This document shows positions 5,420 to 8,232 of a DNA stretch of 8,232 nucleotides, one piece after another (position 1 is the stretch's first letter; the number at the start of each line of letters is the position of its first letter). The DNA comes from CAZOWW01 sp964583765. GTDB taxonomy: Bacteria > Actinomycetota > Actinomycetes > Actinomycetales > Kineosporiaceae. The notes under the pieces were generated by a model, which made no database searches, was not told the DNA's origin, and saw nothing but the letters and a program-made list of their open reading frames with translations. The stretch lies in NCBI GenBank assembly GCA_964583765.1, contig CAZOWW010000187.1, forward strand, positions 1 to 8,232. Direction: 5' to 3'. Made by a program: the position numbers and the translations under genes.

Positions 5420-6553
5420 GTGCGAGGGAGACGGGCGATCCGGGCTCTGCTCGTCTGCGCCTGTCTTCTGCTCCTGACCGCCTGTGCTCGCGCGGGCGCA
5501 CCCGCACGGGCTGCGAGGTCCCCCGCGACGGCCGTGTCCACGGCGGCAGCGACCACACCCTCCCCGGCGAGCACACAGTCCTCGACGACCACGGCGTTCC
5601 CTGTGTCCGGGGTGCGGTTCACCCCGTGCCCGATGACCCCGGCCCCGGCAAGCCGGACCAACCTCCGAGCCCGCCAGCTCACCGCGACGGACCGTGGCTA
5701 CGACATGCCGGTCCCGGACGGGCGGTTGCTGACCGAGCAGGTCGCCGAGCTGGTGCTCCCCGACGGGCAGCTGGGGGCCGGTAGCGGTTACGGGGCCGCT
5801 GCCGGCGACGATGACGACGCTCTGGGGCCCTTCGTGCGTCTTGGCCCGGGCCCGCTCACCGGCGCGGTGGTGCTGTCGGTGCTGGACAGCCCCAGCTGGG
5901 GACGACGGGTGGCGTTCCTGGAGATCCGCCTCCGCCCGGAGCATCCGGTCCGCTGGGACGAGGACACCCGACTGTTCATCGGCACGGACGGCGGGGACGG
6001 CGGCTTCGTGTCCGCTTCCGCCCTGCAGCACCCCGATCCTGATGGGGAGGCCTACCTCGACGCCATTGAGGCGGAGGACGACGAGAACCTGATGTGCTTC
6101 CTGCGCCAGGAGGCGCAGACCACCGGCGGCACCTTGGACGGCGTGCTCTTCGCCACCGGCATCGGGGATGGGGGTTACCCCACCCTGCTCGGCAGGGACG
6201 TGAGCGGCCAGGTGGTCAGTGTCGTCTCCTACGGTCTGATCGTCCCGTGGGCCCTGAGCGGACTGCCCGGCACCCCTCCCGCCCAGGTCCTGGAGGAGAC
6301 GTGGCGCCGGGCGGCCCACCCCGACCCCACCAACACCACCACCGAGACCCCGACCACGGCTGGCTCGCCGGCTGCCTCCACCGCAAGGTCCTCGCCCACT
6401 ACGGCGACCTCCACCCGGACAGTCCCGGCGCGACTGCACGCGACGGCAGGACCCGGCCTGCACATCAGCCTCGCCAGGTGGATCGTGGGGATCGCCCTCG
6501 TCCTCGGAGCGGCCGTCTTCGTCGCCGTCCAGGCACTCCGCCGCTCCTGGTGA
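5420..6553 (+). CDS. Predicted lipoprotein with DUF4241-like domain and C-terminal membrane helix
   Basis: A 377-residue cell-surface protein of unknown function. Residues 1-22 are a lipoprotein signal (RGRR, hydrophobic ALLVCACLLLL, lipobox LTAC with C22). An Ala/Thr/Ser-rich spacer follows to about residue 65. Residues about 85-285 resemble DUF4241: PLTGAVVLSVLDSP, RVAFLEIRLRPEHPVRWDED, GTDGGDGGF, and near the end a GDGGYPTLLGRDVSGQVVSV stretch (from residue 249). Residues about 300-343 form a Thr/Pro/Ser-rich linker, and residues 354-372 form a membrane helix ending in RRSW. Lipid anchor and helix together would fix the protein at both ends, which is odd. The GTG at 5420 is chosen because it gives a proper signal peptide, but no good ribosome site precedes it; the only other in-frame start is the GTG at 5261. 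The family assignment rests on motif recognition only. The preceding terminators suggest it is transcribed separately from the arabinofuranosidase. Confidence 0.7.
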   Translation: MRGRRAIRALLVCACLLLLTACARAGAPARAARSPATAVSTAAATTPSPASTQSSTTTAFPVSGVRFTPCPMTPAPASRTNLRARQLTATDRGYDMPVPDGRLLTEQVAELVLPDGQLGAGSGYGAAAGDDDDALGPFVRLGPGPLTGAVVLSVLDSPSWGRRVAFLEIRLRPEHPVRWDEDTRLFIGTDGGDGGFVSASALQHPDPDGEAYLDAIEAEDDENLMCFLRQEAQTTGGTLDGVLFATGIGDGGYPTLLGRDVSGQVVSVVSYGLIVPWALSGLPGTPPAQVLEETWRRAAHPDPTNTTTETPTTAGSPAASTARSSPTTATSTRTVPARLHATAGPGLHISLARWIVGIALVLGAAVFVAVQALRRSW

Positions 6554-6714
6554 ACCGCCGCGCCGGCCGCGGCCGATGCCGTCCGCGCACCGGAGCGGGA
6601 GGCGGGCGGGCGGCTCGCCCTCGATCCCTCATTACCTTGCATCCCGCCCACCGACATGAAATCTTAGACTCTCAAAGTTTCACATCGATCCCGCGCATGA
6701 AAGGATACGAGTCA
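6554..6714 (+). other. Intergenic region upstream of the Fic gene
   Basis: Starts with a GC-rich stretch holding a short hairpin, GGGCG (6608-6612) with CGCCC (6616-6620), a weak terminator candidate for the lipoprotein gene. From about 6630 it becomes AT-richer, probably the Fic promoter. TTGCAT (6637-6642) could be a -35, but the best -10, TAGACT (6665-6670), is 22 bases away, so no promoter is called firmly. An imperfect dyad covers this area. Confidence 0.45.
6657..6682. promoter_or_regulatory. Imperfect inverted repeat in the Fic promoter region
   Basis: TGAAATCTT (6657-6665) and AAAGTTTCA (6674-6682) match as an inverted repeat at 7 of 9 positions with an 8-base spacer. The position just ahead of the Fic gene and the AT-rich content suit a regulatory site. 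The Fic protein carries a winged helix, so self-binding is conceivable but unproven. Confidence 0.25.
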
Positions 6715-8007
6715 GTGGCATCCTGCACGGATGTCCGGTGGGAGCCTTCCCTCACCGCGCCAGGCGCCAAGGATCGACGAGGCGGGCACTTCCGCCCGTA
6801 CCTGCCCGACCCGCTCATGACCAGACCGGTGACGCTGGACGTCGAGCTGGGCTCGCGTGCGGCAGCGGTCGAGAGCACCGTGCGCGCGCTCACCACGGCC
6901 CCGGGCGCTCGCGGGCTGGAAGGCCTGGCGCGGTTCCTCCTGAGGTCGGAAGCGATCGCCTCCTCCAGGATCGAAGGGCTTCAGGTCAGCCCGCAACAGG
7001 TCGCCCTCGCGGAGTTCGCCCAGGCCGAGGGAAACCAGGCGCAAGGCTTCACGACGAACGCGCGCCTGGTGGCCAACAACATCACGGCATTGCGCAGAGC
7101 CGCCACCGACCTGGCCGAATCCCCCCGAGTGACCGTCGAGGGGGTCGAGGACCTCCAGAAGGCCCTCCTTCCGGATCATGATCCGTTGGGGGTCCGCACC
7201 CGCCAGAACTGGATCGGAGGCGGCTCCTGGCACCCCCTCGACGCGGAGTTCGTGCCCCCGCCGCCCGATCAGGTGCGCCCCCTGATGACCGATCTGCTGG
7301 ACTACGTCAACTCCGCTCTCCATGCGCCCCTGATCCAGGCCGCACTGGTGCACGCCCAGTTCGAGACCGTCCACCCCTTCACGGATGGCAACGGTCGGGT
7401 CGGCCGCGCATTGATCCACACCGTTCTGGCGCGCCGGGGCCTGGTCCGGGTGGCGGTGCTGCCGGTCAGCGTCGTCCTGTTCACCCGATCCGACGACTAC
7501 GTCCGTGGACTGACGGCCTACCGGTACGAAGGCGACCCTTCCGGGCCGGCAGCCCGCTCCGGCATGAGGTCGTTGCTGAGCACGTTCCTCGATGCGGTGG
7601 AGATCGGTGCCGCTCAGGCGGCGCACTTCGCGCAGGAGTTGGCCGCCCTGCGAATCGAGTGGGAACAGCGTCTGATCAACGAACGTCAGGGCCGTGGGGT
7701 GCGTGATCGCCCCAGAGCGGACTCCGCCGTGGCGAAACTCCTCGACCTCCTGCCCGAGGTCCCCCTGGTGACGGCTCGCACCGCGCAGCGGCTGCTCGAC
7801 ATCAGCTTCCCCGCAGCACGCAATGCTCTTGACGAGCTCGGCGAGGCTGGGATCCTTCACCGGCGGCGGGTGGACAGGAACACCACCGGGTACCTCGCGC
7901 AGGAGGTCTTCGACCTGCTCAGCATGGCCGAACGACGCCTTGCCAGCACTCGGTGGGACACCCGCGAGGCCCTGCCGCGCCGGCCCGCCCCGGCACTGCC
8001 CGAGTAG
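6715..8007 (+). CDS. fic: Class II Fic domain protein (predicted AMP transferase) with winged helix
   Basis: A 430-residue cytoplasmic protein. Fic enzymes usually transfer AMP from ATP to a hydroxyl on a target protein. Seen: the N-terminal region RWEP then FRPYLPDPL typical of long Fic proteins; the inhibitory motif SSRIEG (residues 83-88, form S-x-x-x-E-G), placed before the core and so class II; the full catalytic motif HPFTDGNGRVGR (220-231) with H220; and an upstream FVPPPPDQVRPLM segment. Residues about 337-402 form a winged-helix-like region (VAKLLDLLPEVPLVTARTAQ, then AARNALDELGEAGILHRRR). The GTG at 6715 is chosen because AAAGGA (6700-6705) lies 9 bases before it. An ATG at 6697, six codons upstream, has no ribosome site. 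All motif residues are intact, so activity held in check by E87 is expected. No separate antitoxin gene is adjacent, consistent with built-in inhibition. The target is unknown. Confidence 0.88.
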   Translation: MASCTDVRWEPSLTAPGAKDRRGGHFRPYLPDPLMTRPVTLDVELGSRAAAVESTVRALTTAPGARGLEGLARFLLRSEAIASSRIEGLQVSPQQVALAEFAQAEGNQAQGFTTNARLVANNITALRRAATDLAESPRVTVEGVEDLQKALLPDHDPLGVRTRQNWIGGGSWHPLDAEFVPPPPDQVRPLMTDLLDYVNSALHAPLIQAALVHAQFETVHPFTDGNGRVGRALIHTVLARRGLVRVAVLPVSVVLFTRSDDYVRGLTAYRYEGDPSGPAARSGMRSLLSTFLDAVEIGAAQAAHFAQELAALRIEWEQRLINERQGRGVRDRPRADSAVAKLLDLLPEVPLVTARTAQRLLDISFPAARNALDELGEAGILHRRRVDRNTTGYLAQEVFDLLSMAERRLASTRWDTREALPRRPAPALPE

Positions 8008-8086
8008 GCACCGGACCACCGGCGAACCAGGTGCTCCCCGGCAGCAGTAGGCACGGGGACACCCCTACCGAATGAACCGGACAACA

Positions 8087-8130
8087 GAGCGATGCGGGAG
8101 CAGCCGGCTCCGGCGGCTCCCGCATCGCTC
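8087..8130. terminator. Strong hairpin between convergent genes
   Basis: GAGCGATGCGGGAGC (8087-8101) pairs perfectly with GCTCCCGCATCGCTC (8116-8130), a 15-bp stem around a 14-base segment that can pair further after one mismatch. It lies 80 bases after the Fic stop and just before the end of a minus-strand gene, so it probably terminates both. Confidence 0.75.
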
Positions 8131-8201
8131 GCCGCCGCAGGACCGCTGACGTCCGGACCGATCTTCGGCCCGGCGCGTCGGCGGTCGCCCGTTCCAGCAG
8201 A

Positions 8202-8232
8202 TCAGCGGTCGTTGATGAGGTCCGCGATGGTG
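8202..8232 (-). CDS. C-terminal end of an unidentified minus-strand protein
   Basis: On the minus strand, nine codons read TIADLINDR followed by TGA (8204-8202); every codon ends in G or C as in the other genes here. A strong hairpin lies about 70 bases beyond the stop. The fragment is too short to name a family, and chance cannot be excluded. Confidence 0.4.
   Translation of the reverse strand, partial: TIADLINDR

Noticed and set aside
5208..5477. Plus-strand frame starting at the ATG at 5208
   Set aside because: It begins within the second terminator hairpin, has no ribosome site and encodes an Arg/Pro-rich random-like peptide.
6712..8019. Minus-strand open frame opposite the Fic gene (435 codons)
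   Set aside because: No domain is recognisable, and the plus strand carries intact Fic motifs in order.
1..8232. tRNA, rRNA, transposase or attachment-site signals
   Set aside because: No cloverleaf, rRNA-like segment, transposase motif or flanking terminal repeats were recognised on either strand.

Overview
This is a GC-rich actinobacterial window. The coding sequences use G/C-ending codons almost throughout, strong hairpins sit after genes without U-tracts, and the encoded proteins are of types common in Streptomyces-like plant-biomass degraders (GH10 xylanase, CBM2 with a Ser/Thr linker, TetR and LacI regulators). The exact genus cannot be fixed from the sequence.

Left and centre (1-5164) form a hemicellulose module. 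At the left edge, on the minus strand, is the N-terminus of a secreted GH10 endo-xylanase, cut by the window end. After about 960 bases with no convincing gene, which include an 18/36-bp tandem repeat, comes a minus-strand regulator of 578 residues. This regulator joins a complete TetR-type repressor to a complete LacI-type repressor in one uninterrupted frame. A divergent intergenic region of about 700 bases follows. It holds a likely regulator promoter with several dyads, a good TTGACA-17-TAGCCT promoter pointing right, and a perfect TGTTAACGTTAACA palindrome of LacI-operator type. Next, on the plus strand, is a secreted GH54 alpha-L-arabinofuranosidase carrying an N-terminal cellulose-binding CBM2. 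Two strong hairpins follow it.

The simplest reading is that the double-headed regulator senses sugars released from arabinoxylan. It would control the arabinofuranosidase, itself and perhaps the xylanase: xylanase cuts the backbone, arabinofuranosidase removes arabinose side groups, and CBM2 tethers the enzyme to the cell wall. Regulation and effectors are inferred, not shown.

Right part (5165-8232) looks unrelated. It holds a predicted lipoprotein with a DUF4241-like domain and an additional C-terminal membrane helix, then a class II Fic protein (predicted AMP transferase) with a C-terminal winged helix. A strong 15-bp hairpin follows, and then what appears to be the last nine codons of a minus-strand gene entering from the right edge.

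The most unusual item is the TetR-LacI fusion regulator together with the operator-like elements around it.
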